A stretch of DNA of 64,000 nt, from assembly GCA_021186555.1 (NCBI GenBank), contig JAJKFL010000039.1:39081610-39145609 (forward strand). Reading direction: 5' to 3'. The position numbers and the translations under genes are program-made. This stretch comes from Reticulitermes speratus. Taxonomy: Eukaryota > Arthropoda > Insecta > Blattodea > Rhinotermitidae. The notes beneath the pieces were generated by a model. It did not search any database. It had not been told where the DNA came from and was given only the letters and a program-made list of their open reading frames with translations. Numbering within the stretch: the stretch's first letter is position 1; the number at the start of each line of letters is the position of its first letter. Shown here piece by piece: positions 35,301 through 49,000 of the stretch.

Positions 35301-38300
35301 GTGTCATGCACATTGGTTTGACTCCTGTATTTGAGTTATGTTAGAGTTTTATCATGACTCTGTGTTTCCAGTCAGCAGAGCAGCTTGTGGTGATTCAGAA
35401 AGAGCTGCAGGTATGCGCACAAGATGTTGACAAGACCAAGAAATTATACTTTGATGAAGAACACAGCGCACATGATGTGAGAGACAAGGAGGAAAAGTGA
35501 GTTGACAGCTTGGTGTTATATATTGTGTACGGGAGGGAGTGGGACTGTGATGAGATCACTAACCTAAACTGCACAACATATGTGCATTTCTTTTTATTGG
35601 TCTGCTTTCCTTTGTTAAGGAAAGAAAATAGACTTACAAGCACGGCCAGTCTGAGGGGTGGGCAAGCCGGGCAGCTGCCCCGGGGCACCAACCTATAAGG
35701 GGCGCTAAGACATCACTGGAATAATCAGAAATAGAGTGCTGGTACACTCAGGTTTTCCACACGCGAAAGAATTTCTCCGAAAATTATCCACTATTTTGGC
35801 ATGCGCCCTCAAAAATATTTGCCAGCCCTGTTCTAGGCCGAAAAAGATTGAAGAATATCAGTTTAAAGGGCACCAAATTATTTGTCTGTCCAGGGCGCCA
35901 ACTAACTAATCTGCCCGGGGCACCCATATGTCTCAGGCCAGCCCTGCTTATGAGATAAACATGCTGGCTGTTGTTGATTGTGTAACTCGTTTTGACTTCT
36001 GAATCAGGTGAATGACATTTACAGCAGTTGGTGTGACTGTTACGTCATTAGAGCCTACCTGCACATCTTTTCTATTTTGTACACTAAGTAATACAATGGA
36101 AGATGCATGAAATTTGAGCTGGGACAGACAGTGATGCTGCTTGATTTAGGACTTTAAACTTACGTATGGCAAAAAATATGTAAAATTTGCTACAGTAATA
36201 GTTTTGTAAATTGTAGAGTTAAAAACATGTCAGTCACACAGACCTTATTTGACTTTCAATTTGATGGCAGGAGACCACTTGAAAGACCTGGGCATAGGTG
36301 GGAGGATAATATTGAAATGGATCTTCACGAAGTGGGATGGGGGGTGCATGGACTGGATTGATCTGGCTTAGGTTAGGGACATGTGGCAGATTTTCTGATG
36401 TATTGCCAAAGAGACATGTGATACAGAATGAAACTGTGCTGTTACAGTAACCTGTCTTTTTTTGCAGGCTGAAGAAGAAAAAGGGATCCTTCTTCCAGTC
36501 AATCACATCATTGCAAAAGAACAGTGCAAAGGTAAAGGTTAAGCGTCTATTGTTTCTAGGCTTTCAGTGCGTGAGGAATGTAAGTTAAATGAGAAAGGTT
36601 GTGAAACACATTTCACAAATAAGCAGTGTGAGTTTTCAATAGCAGTAAAGATTCTTCATGTTGTTATAACGTCATGTTGGAAGATGGTATGTAGATAGAC
36701 TACAATCCCAAAGACAGAGTCGGTATGTTCCTTCAAAGTAGGGTTGCCAGGTCCTATGTTTTTCCCGTAAGCTTTACGTTTTTTTGGTTGGTTTTTACCA
36801 GGTCCTACGTTTTTCCCGTAAGCTTTACGTTTTTTTGGTTGGTTTTTACCAGGTCCTATGTTTTTCCCGTAAGCTTACGTTTTTTTGGTTGGTTTTTACC
36901 AGGTCCTAGTTTTTCCCGTAAACTTTACGTTTTTTTGGTTGGTTTTTACCAGGTCCTACGTTTTTCCCGTAAGCTTTACGTTTTTTTGGTTGGTTTTTAC
37001 CAGGTCCTACGTTTTTCCCGTAAGCTTTACGTTTTTGTTGGTTTTTACAGTCCTAGTTTTTCCCGTAAGCTTTACGTTTTTTTGGTTGGTTTTTACCAGG
37101 TCCTACGTTTTTCCCGTAAGCTTTACGTTTTTTTGGTTGGTTTTTACCAGGTCCTACGTTTTTCCCGTAAGCTTTACGTTTTTTTGTTGTTTTTACAGGT
37201 CCTCGTTTTCCGTAAGCTTTACGTTTTTGGTTGGTTTTTACCAGGTCCTACGTTTTTCCCGTAAGCTTTACGTTTTTTTGGTTGGTTTTTACCAGGTCCT
37301 ACGTTTTTCCGTAAGCTTTACGTTTTTTTGGTTGGTTTTTACAGGTCCTACGTTTTTCCCGTAAGCTTTACGTTTTTTTGGTTGGTTTTTACCAGGTCCT
37401 ACGTTTTTCCCGTAAGCTTTACGTTTTTTTGGTTGGTTTTTACCAGGTCCTACGTTTTTCCCGTAAGCTTTACGTTTTTTTGGTTGGTTTTTACCAGGTC
37501 CTACGTTTTTTCCCGTAAGCTTTACGTTTTTTTGGTTGGTTTTTACCAGGTCCTACGTTTTTCCCGTAAGCTTTACGTTTTTTTTGGTTGGTTTTTACCA
37601 GGTCCTCGTTTTTCCGTAAGCTTTACGTTTTTTGGTTGGTTTTTACAGGTCCTACGTTTTCCCGTAAGCTTTACGTTTTTTTGGTTGGTTTTTACCAGGT
37701 CCTACGTTTTTCCCGTAAGCTTTACGTTTTTTTGGTTGGTTTTTACCAGGTCCTACGTTTTTCCCGTAAGCTTTACGTTTTTTGGTTGGTTTTACTCTTT
37801 ATGTTTTTAATTTTCCTGTAAGTAGGTTTTCTCTTTTAAATGTAAAGAGTTCCTTCAGTATGTAAAACAGGATAAACAGTTGTTAAAGAGGGCAAAATGT
37901 CAGGAAAAGTACAATTAAAATATCAGACAATTTGAATTTTCTTGTATTTTTTAAAACTACTTTTGTTGTTGACAAAAATCTTCCTTTTTTTAAAGAAAAC
38001 CTGGCAGCCCTACTTCAAAGTGTTGATATGGACAAAGTTGATTCAAGCACTTATGTTTATGACTTGTTTTCTTTGCCAAAAAAATTTGAAAGCATGTTTA
38101 TGGTTGTACAGGTGACATCAAAGCGGGAGGCTCTAGAGGAGAAGTCAACAGGTGCACGAAATGACTACCTGTTAAGTCTCGCAGCTGCAAATGCACACCA
38201 GACACGCTACTTTGTTGTGGATCTTCAGTCTACAATGCAGGTAGGCTGGCATCTTGCTCACCGTGAATGCTACTTTTGAGAAGGTGGTGAGTTTTCTGGC

Positions 38301-40022
38301 TTATTGTAGTTAGAATAAAAATGTTAAAGTTGGCTCACCTTAGTTCAGTATTCTTACAGAATTGTTAATTATTATTTATCTTGCAACTGCATTGCTTTAT
38401 TTTATGTAGTTGCATCCTGCAGACCATACAGTAGTATCAGTTTCTGTTTCACAGTCAACACAGCACTCTTTTTTTTTCTTTTCGGTCTTCCTCCTTTGGA
38501 TTAGCCCTTCAGTTGTGCATTCAAAATCTTGTTCAGGTGTCTGTACTGTCTTTGGAAATGTGTGGACTCATTAGAGAAAGAGCTCTCCACTCCATTTGAA
38601 GGTTTTGGCATAGTTCAACCCTAGAATTCACTGCGATCACTTTATAATATGTGATGTATTTTCCTTGTGTTCTGTCTCAAGCAGTGTGTTTCTGATTTTT
38701 CCAAATATTATTCACCAGCATAAAATAAAACAATTCAGAAAGTCTGCCAGTCAGAGTTGATTATTATACCCACAGCATTCTGAAGGCACTGCCTGTGAAG
38801 CATGTAAAGGAGACTGTCAGAATGAATGAAAATAAGTTTCTGCTCTCCGCATTATTAAGTAATTAACTTTCTTTCAAAGAGAAGGATGGATCATGTCATG
38901 CCACAAAAATATGTTTGCTTTACATATAATTTTATCTACAGATAGAAACACAGGGTTACATTTGGAAAATCTGAAATTGTTACAGACGATGGAGAACGGT
39001 GTGTATGACAAGGTTGCTGAGTACCTCATGCTGATTGGACGTACAGAACTGCTCACGTGTTCAGCCACACAAACTTCCTTTACAAGGATCCGGGACCAAG
39101 CTCAACAGGTAAGTGGGGTTAGTCAGCTATTTCTTGCCAAGTTTGACAAAGCACTGACTCAGCGTTTGAACACAAGACTGTAATATTTTAAGTAACCATC
39201 AACACTGTGCACCTAACCTATTCCTAAGCATAACGTTTTCTTTGTCAAAACTGCTCATGGCAAGTCATTCAAGTACTCACACTGTATGCATTTGTTACTG
39301 AATGAACCTCCCTCTGGAAAGACACTGTATGGAAGACTAGAAGTAGATAGGTGGATAATATTAAAGTGGATCTTAAAGAACTAGGATGGGAGTGCATTGA
39401 CTGGGTTTATCTAGCTTAGACTTGGGACCAGTAGCTAGTTCTTGTGAATTTGGTAATGAATCTTTGGGTTCCATAAAGTGCAAGAAATTTTATGGCTAGT
39501 TGTGGATCTGTTAGCTTCTCAAGAAGCAGTCTCCTCCATAGGTTTAGTGTGTTAGTTCATTAGTTGTTTGTCACTGCATCAGCCAATAGCAATATCAGCA
39601 CATTATTATAACAGCATACAAATACAGATATGCATTATCAGATAAGTTGTAAAATAATATAGAACAAATAATTTTATACAGCCAGATGTAATAAATCAGC
39701 CTCTTCAGGAGAGTCTACTGTATGCAGTATTGCTTGAGAGTGAAGCATCTGTGTTGTGTGTTTGTTGCAGCTGACACGGGAGTACAATCTACAGTGCGTG
39801 TACTTGTTCTATCCAGTCCTCAAACAACATATCCAGTATGAATTTGAACCTTGTGATAATGACACTGTGGATAAGGTCACGGCTGACCATGCCTCTGCTG
39901 TGGTCAGTCTGAGCAAAGAAGCCAAACGTTGGGCAGTCCGCATCGCACGGGAGACGAATAACATTCGGGAGTGCACACGGAAATTGCAGGTCTTCCAGCA
40001 GCTAAGAGACTCAGGACAGAAG
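26357..40022 (+). CDS. nwk: nwk exons 1-10: F-BAR domain
   Basis: Exon 1 is only 21 coding bases (MQPPPRK), followed by GTGAGT and a 2.96-kb intron. The next nine exons encode the F-BAR helices: [118 protein letters not shown] and [20 protein letters not shown]. Charged heptad-like spacing throughout fits the elongated helical dimer that senses membrane curvature. The donor after residue 363 is AAG|GTGGTG. Reading through it reaches a stop at 40041-40043. Confidence 0.95.
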
Positions 40023-43000
40023 GTGGTGTATGATGTGCAGTGAAATATTGAGTATTGTGAGAGATTGTCAGAAGCAGTGGACTTGGACAGGGGTCTGATG
40101 CATGTTTGTATATCCAGAGAAACATTTGTTCCTTATACATAACTGCATGTTGTAAGCCTGAACAGCATACTGATTGACATCACCAGTGGAAAATGATTGA
40201 ATTTTTCACCCCTACCAAAGACAAAACTGTGGGTTTCAAGAATACCAGGCCTTATTGTGATTTGGAGCCCACGTTAAGCCGTAGGTCTCCTCTGTCACCC
40301 ATCGTTATGATATGCTATCTTCCTGGTAAGATAATCTGGCCATTGGGTTTCCCCACCTCAGAAATGGATTCTGTGCGTTCACCTAGTTGGGCAGATCTTA
40401 AAAAGGTCAATACTGACCATGTCAGGATGCACTAGGCAAACAACAAATGTAAATGCATGCTGTGCATTAACTACTTTACATGTAAGATTCAGTCATTCTT
40501 ACTTGCTAGTTAAAGGGCCAGGGCTTTGTCGTGATGTTAGTCCTCTGCTTTTTGTCACATGTGGTGGCTTTTGGTTCATGTTTTAAAACTATTTCTCTTT
40601 TCAGATAGATCCTAATGATCAGAATGGTCCAGATCTGGAAACTAAAATTGAAGAGCTGAGATTAGCGATCCGCAGATCAGAGGTCAGTAACCAGGATGCA
40701 TTTGCAGTTTACAAAGACACTCGTATTGAGTTATGAAAAGTTATATTATTCCTCTGTTTTTAGACAGCGAAACTGAAAGCAGAGGCCCGGCTAGAATGTC
40801 TGCGGGCTGGTGGAGGTGAGTGCTCCAGAACTGTTGTGTGATTCAGTTGCGTGTCAGGTAGTGAGAACTAAATTGTGCTTCTTTATTGCAGTCAATGTCG
40901 ATGAATGGATGCAAGAAGCTGACAACCTGAGTGTGCAGGACATTCCCCGTTCTACGAGTTCACTCTCTATCCGAACTGATGCCTCTGGAACTGGGGTCAG
41001 TTGTTCTTTCTAATTTTGAAATCTGAAGTTAATTTTCTCGATCAGAACGTTCTTTTAGCAGTATGTTATATGTGTAGCTATTAAAGAAACTCCACCCTAA
41101 CCTACATCATTTCAAGCCATGTAGAATTTTGAGTTAGCAGTGCTCACTGAACTGCTCCCATCCTCTTACCATATCCTCCCTTTCCCTTATCAGAACTATA
41201 TTTCTTTGCATGGTTTACTCCACTACGCTGAACATGGAGGCAGCAGGTTTCTGTGAAACATTGGCATTTACATACCGGACGTGGTGTTATATGCAAGAGA
41301 ACATTTCACTTTTTTCTCTAATAGCAATGTCAGTATTATTTTACTGAATGTCACAGTGAAATGGTTAGTGCACCTCCTTCACGTTTGGAAGATCCTGAAT
41401 CGAAACCCAGAGGCCAGTTAAAGGTAAAGTGGTCCCATACAGGCCTTGGCAGGCCCTTAGGGCTCCAGGAGGTCGAGGCTCCCAGGTTTTTAGACAATCG
41501 GCACATGAAGGTGGTAAGGTTGTCAGCCCTACGCACGGCTGCCTTTACCCCCCAGGAAAGATTCCTGGTACTCATTTCTGTTAAAGGCTGAATCGACCCC
41601 AGGGCCATAGTGCGACCGAAACGATTATGTCAGTGAAAAATTCCAGTGACACCATCGGGAATCGAACCCGCGACGTTCCGGTTTGTAGCGCAGTGTCTCA
41701 ACCAACTGCGCCACCGCGCGCCCCCCAGAGGCCAGTTATCCTCTCTGAGGTATTGCAAGGTTTTCCTCAATCCTGGCAAATGCTAGTGTAATACCTCAAA
41801 TCAGTCCATCATATCTTGCCACATTATTTCCAATTCATTATTCAGTAACCATACCAACATTTAATATACAGTCCGAGCTTCTGACAGTGGTGTTAAATTT
41901 ACCATACATAAATAAAAAAAATGATTACTAAATAAAGATAAATAAGTAAATGAATTAAATAAATAAGTAAATAAAAAAACAAACAAACAAACAAAGAAGT
42001 AGATAAATAAATAAATAAATAACTCCACCGTAGTACTCCTCACCGCACAACACGTAGTACACTTCGCTCCACGCAAAAACATTTCATATGCTTTTAATAC
42101 CACGATCCCACACACCAGCAGTTCCACAATCTACCATCTACAGTGCTTTTATAATTTTACAACTTTTAGCGAATCTTTTTACAAGATTTTAACTTATGTT
42201 TTAAAGTGCAGATAGAATATTTTAAATCATGTGTTGAAGTGACTGTAGCTTTTAGCAAAAATACCCCCCTGACGATGATCCTAGGATCGAAACACGTGTA
42301 GGGGTACAATTTTTAACAATTTTAATAATAAAGCTACTTAAAAAAGTAGTTTTAGTGTGCATCAGTTGGTCTATAACTTAATTTAAATAAATAACGGTTA
42401 TGTTCTTTGCACTGACCTCTTTCCAACCAAGATTTGTGATTCAGTATTTAATTTTACGTTACTTGTACCGTACATTTTTAATTATATATATGTCATGCAG
42501 ACAAATGTACACAGTTTATGTTATTTAACACAATTTTTATTAAATGTTGCCCAACATTGCAACATTTAATAAAAATTGTGTTAAATAACATATACTGTGT
42601 ACATTTGTCTGCATAACATATATATCAGTATTTAATATTCTTCATCAGAGTAGAAGGAGTCAGTTGTAAGAGATGCGTTATATATTACTGTATTTACCCA
42701 AATGTAAGACCGGATATTTTTTTCCTAATTCATTGGATTTCAGATTGGTCTGTGTGCATAAAACAGAGTACAGTCTGTGCTCCTGCTGGAATAAAACTGT
42801 GATTCTCATAGTTGTCCAACTTGGAGACAATTAGCTTTATTACTTGTCATACCCTGCCTTATATATTTCCATTCAGTTTCATTTGAATTTGAATTTAATT
42901 ACATTCTATGAATCCCAAACAGGTTATTACCATTTACATGATACAACACAAAAATCGGATTGTTTATAACAGGTCATAATACTAAATTGTTCGAAAAAAG

Positions 43001-46000
43001 CACAACTTATAGCGGTATCCATATTTATAACAGATTGGCAAAGGAAATTAAAAATACCGAAACTTCGACAAAATTTAAAAAGAAACTTATTGACTTTCTG
43101 ATTGAAGAGTGTTTTTATTCAGTAGAAGAATTTCTTAACTACTGAAAGTGTTTGTATGGGTTGTTCAACACTTGTATTTCTATAAGTATTATGTTTACAC
43201 TGTCATGAACGATATATCCCCTCATAACCACTTACGATGACTTATGGATAGCGGTGATGAATGAACGATAAATACATGTATTTTATTGTTTTAGTGGTAA
43301 GTTAGCGTATCATATAGTTTAAGGATTTTGAACTGTAATAAATGTGTTGGAATGTATGTGAAATATTATATGACTTGTCCAAATGTTACATTTGTAACAA
43401 TATGGATGTGAAAAAATTGAATTGAATTGAATTGGATATACAACAAGTCAAGAAAATATTACATACATGCAGTAGTTGCTGGTACAACACAGTTAACTTA
43501 AAACTGATTCAGCTTAGTTTATCATTCTGTATTTACATTAAAGTATTCATCTATAGAGTAGGAAGTGAGCATGTAAATACTTGTAATTGTTTATGGCTGA
43601 TGTAAATTGTTCAGCGTTATCACTTAAATTTTTGATACTTTTGTGGTAGACCGTTAAATACTTTTATGCCAGTTGAATAGACTCCCGATAAATTTGATGG
43701 AGGTTGGTGAAAGTTATGTTTTTGTCTAAAATTTATGTTATAGACATCAGAATGTAATTTGAATTTATTTTAGTTGTTAACCACAAATAAGAGAAGTGAT
43801 AGTATATATTGTGATTTAAGAGGCATAAATTTTAAATTCTTAAATAAATCTCTACATGACTCTCTGCTTCTGCACCTGTAATAATTCTAATTATATTCTT
43901 TTGTATTTTAAAAATTTTGGCACTGTGTGAAGAGTTCCCCCAGAATGTTAACCTATAGTTCATAGTAGAATGAAAATAGACACAGTAAACCATCTTCAGT
44001 GTTTCCTGTGACATAAAGGACTTAGCTGATCTCACTGTATAGCAAGCTGCACTTGAGGGTATTTAATTTTAACAAGTAACGTAATGTTAGTCGTTCACTG
44101 TGATGTTGCAGGAACCCCCAGCATATGACTCACTGTATGATAGCGATGCTGATCAGGGTGGTGAGGTGACAGCAGGATCGCGCAAAGGCAGTGAGTCAGA
44201 AGTGCTTGAAGATGAAAAGGACGATGCAGGTCCTGAAGTGGATGGAGAGTGGGGTTAGTGTCCTCATCTGATCAGTCTGTTCCTTTCTAACAATGTGCTG
44301 ATGGTGTAGACCTTAGTTCAGTTACCATATGGCATTATTAGTTATGGACGCTATGCAGTATAAAAAAAAAGAAGTTACAGAATTTGCGTATAGTGTAATA
44401 GTTTTGGTGTATTTGTGCATATTTGTTTAGTAACATTGAAGATTATAAGGTTTATGGAGCAATTATCTCAGGCATAACGTGTATTTTAATATTCCCTACA
44501 ACTTTTGTTTTAAACGTTTTTCCCACAAATTGGAAATTACATTCTAGACGACCTGAACTCTTTATACAAAACTTACAAATGTAAATTACTGAAACATATT
44601 CTGCTGTAACCAGCTCACCATCAGGCATAGTGATTTTTTAATCTTTTTTCACTAATATTATTTATATTTCCCTATCTTTAACTTTTGTTTCACGCACTCC
44701 TAGTTAGCTAAATTGGTTATAGGAACAATCCTTTGTAGATATTGCAATAAAAATTTGTTATAGAACGTTATGGTCTGCTACAATTGTGTTCACAGGATGT
44801 TTAGGGAATATGAGATAATACATTCTTTGTTGTAATTATGTGCTTAAATGAAGAATTTTTAAGTAGCAAATTTTTGTGTTATTTGTCATGGTGGCAGCAA
44901 TGGTGGAGCAGGAGCGGCAGAGGCTGGAACAGCTGACAGCTGGTTGGGATGACCCCACACAAGTAGACTGGGGTGCTGACGAGGGGGTAGCAGTTACTGG
45001 AGCACATGAAGGAGAAGAGGAAGTTGTACAACCACCCACAACTGTCAACATAATGATCGAGCCGGGTCAGATATACAAGTGCATAGCCCTCTACAATTAC
45101 ACGGTAAGTCACCAACTACATACACCTATACAAGTGAGGAGAGCAGCTGAGACTGATGAGGTGTGTTGTGTTTCTAGGCACAGAACCCAGATGAACTCAG
45201 CATTGTGGAGAACGAACAATTGGAGGTAGTGGGTGAAGGTGATGGTGATGGTTGGCTACGGGCTCGTAACTACCGTGGGGAGGAGGGATATGTGCCACAT
45301 AACTATTTGGATGTGGACCATGATGAACAGGTTGACCAAGTAGGAGGCTCCAGTTATCAACTTGTCTCACAGATCTCATTCAGTTCTGTGGATTACACAG
45401 TAGATGATCAGGAGGGGGTGAAGACTCAAGATCAGCCACTTGTTCAGCAAGATGGTAACATGTGCTTTATTGATTGATGGTTTTATAATTCATTTACAAT
45501 TGTACAGTTGTTTGGTACACATCAGGTAATGGTAATCAGACTTTATTAAAAACTGTGAATATCCCATCATTAACATACAGCACTGAAATATGGGCATTGA
45601 CAAAAATACAAAGAATGTCTGCTGTGTGCATGTGCTTCATTAGTGTCAGTCAATGCCACTTTGTCCACAACAAATCCCACATGGACTGCCTCTGTGGTGA
45701 GAAGTCTGGTAACTTAAAATCTAAGCCACATCATGACATAGTGTTAACTGGTTATTTTGATGCAAGATAGTAGTTCTTACAGCAGTGTTAATGAAGATCA
45801 AAGTCTTCAGGGTGGTTACACTGAGTCATGTAGAGGTTGCTGTCAATTTGAAGGATCATAGTGCCTTCTTTTTCAAAGTATCACAAAATATTTACCGATC
45901 AACATGGCAGAACAACCCAGAAGACTTCAATCTTATTTTCAGCATTTTCATTTAGTTTTGTGGAGCCAGGATAGCTCAGTCAGTACAGTGATTAGGCTAA

Positions 46001-49000
46001 AGGCTGGATGAAGCAAGCTTGTTTCAGTTCCTGGCAAGAACATTTCAAATGTCATGAAAGTGAACTGTGCAACTGAAGTTAATGATCAAATACTGACAGT
46101 CATATTTCCATTGCTAGATGTGAGCTGCATCCAGAGTGGCATGTGGTATGTCTGGTCACTTCTCGTTGAGTGCAACAGGGCAAAATAAATTTGTCCCGGA
46201 ATTTATTGTACTCTGCAACATGCAGAATGAAAAATTGTTTTTCAGAATCTGTTCATATCTTTCAAGTCCAAAATTGGGATTGGATAAATTTAACAAAATT
46301 CAGTGTTTTCCATTAGTTGTCAGAAAAATTAAATTTGATTTGGACTGATCACTTACAACATATAAAGGTTGTGACTGAATCTTACATCTGAGTGAGATAA
46401 CATTTTTAGGGGTTTAAAGATGTGATAGTAGAGTCGAAAGAGATAGTTGTGGAGTTTCCATCTTTGACTATCGAAAGCAGTGATGAATTGGTGTCACTCA
46501 AAGTCAAATTTTTGTTACAAGATTTAGTGTTGAACTATTCAAAGTCCATCCAGTCACAGATAAGCTGTTCCTTGTGTCCAGACGAGCATACCAAAGATAT
46601 AGGGCTATGCAGTATTTTGTGGCCTACTTTTGAAACCCTGTAATTTACATAGCAAACATATGTTGTTGGTGCACAGGCTTGGAAAACTACTGTCTTGCTT
46701 TGTATGACTACGAGGCCACATGTCCAGAGGAACTCTCTTTCACTGAGGGCAAAGTGATCAGGGTGTTGAGGAAAGTGGTACATGCTGTGGATGATGGTTG
46801 GTGGGAGGGTGAACTGGACGGACGCACTGGTCTCTTCCCTTCACTGGTTGTCGAGGAATGTCGTGAAGATGGTGAACCTCTCACACCTCAGGTAATTTGT
46901 ATTACATAAAATCTTTCAAAAGAATACCCACTAGTCATGAGCCAGTTGAATCCATTTCACTTTACAGGACCCTATATCCCTTAGATCCAGCCCTCCAGCA
47001 CAGTCATGGCCTTTCTAGTGGCCCTGACACCTCTGGTAATATTGCAATGGAAATTAAATTCTCTGATGTCAAAACTTTTTAACCTCAACACAAAAGCCCA
47101 CTGTAATACTTCATTTTGAAGGTACTAATTAATCCTTTAATAAACAGAATACAATAGTCAGTACCAAAATCTGCCTTTATGACCCCAAGCCATTTCATAT
47201 TTCACAGTGTTTTTCCCTCTCCTGCCACATTCGTTATCGTACTACAAACTCACGTTTTCAAGAGACTTTGCAATGTAAATTTTGTAGTCTTTTCTTGTTT
47301 ACTCCACTTGCACTAAATGCCCATTCCATTGCAACTTTTTGCTCTGATTGTTTTAAGAATACTAGGACAAGAAAGTAAATCACAGATTCCCTCTCTTTTC
47401 TACTTCTGTCATCTCTGATCATGTGTCTGTAGTACATTCATGAACACTTCCATCAGTTAGTAGCAGAGTTGTTTAATACCCTCTTACTGTATCCATAAAT
47501 GTAGAGGAGTCTTAACATACAATCAAACCCATTCTCACTTAGTGCCCATGAAAGTCTGTGAACAGAAATTTGCTAGTATTCAGTAGTTGAGCTTACCACC
47601 ACCCTCGATATACCACCACAAACTGCAGTAGCAAATAGTGTTTTTCTATCGCGGTTTGACTGTATATAATTCTGGAAACATCACAGGGCTCAAATGGAAT
47701 GTGTATGTGATTCTATCCTGTACCAGAGTCGAGACTTACATGTGCTGTTGTTACAGGAAGAAGATGAGACTCCAGGGTCAGCTCCACCTGTGTTCACGCC
47801 ACCCGATGTGCCTACATTTCTATTGGCTCCCCAGCAGGTCATCGTTACACAGCCCACACCTGTCACTGAGCAACCATCACCAAAACGTGTGTAACAGGTT
47901 TCATAAGTAGTGCGTTTATTTGGTTAGTGTGGTCAATAACACTAGTGAATTCATCTCATATAGGGCTTATACCATCCACCCTTTGCATATGTAGAAAATA
48001 TTTATGCAGATTCTTAAGAGCTGTATGTTAGAACTACTGTAATAGCCACTTAAAATCGACAGAAGATGTCATTTTTGTTTGAAATATGCTGCAGGCCCGC
48101 TGAACCTTGTATGTGGTGCGGGAAACTTCGGCAAAATTTGGTCTGAACGCAGGACAACGTGAAATTCAGTATACAAAATGGAGACTGGATAACTATACTA
48201 ACATCGTAATTTTACCCGTGTGTTTGTCTGTACATCATGTGAAATAAAAACTTACTGATAATAATAGGAATAATTTATAAAAAAATGCAATTTACAATCT
48301 AGGCTAGGGTGTCGCTATTTTTAGCACATTTTCACAAAATGGATCAGTAATATAATGTAATCTCCATAAATACACTCCTCATAAGTTCTGATTCTGACGT
48401 TTATAACATAAATACTACACAAAAATATAACTTTCACCAACCTTCATCAAATTTATCACCGTATCAAAAAGGATGTTGGCATAAAGTATTTAACAGTCTC
48501 CCACAAAGTATCAAAAATTTAAGTGATAACCCTAAACAATTTAAATCAGCCGTAAAGAATTACAAGTATTTACATGCTCATTCATTCTACTCTATAGACG
48601 AATACTTTAATGTAAATAGAGAATGATAAACTAAACTAAATCAGTTTTAAGCTAATTGTATTGTACCAACAACTGCTGTATATTTAATATTCTATTAGTT
48701 TCTTCTATATCCAAGGTATTAACTTGTTTTGGATTCATAGAATTAAATATTTTCAAATTCTATTTCGCTTTGCCAGAGAAAGGGTTAAAAGACATCTCAT
48801 TCCAAATGTCTCCACGGGCAACATAACACTGTGTCGCGGGCAGCATGTTGCCTGCGAGCTGCAGGTTGAGTGGGGCTTGGTTTAGAGACTTAATAGACCA
48901 TTGACTCAGAGTAGTTATTCTAATAGACCCAACTCAGTAGGTACCTCTCCACCTCTTTTTCTGATTACAGAAACAGATCCAGTTCCTGCAGCATGTTCTT

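Noticed and set aside
36725-37821. Long overlapping plus-strand frames of 77-179 codons with a repeated [17 protein letters not shown] pattern
   Set aside because: They are the 51-bp tandem array (51 is a multiple of 3) translated in its open frames. They lie inside a hAT element in an nwk intron and have no start context or homology.
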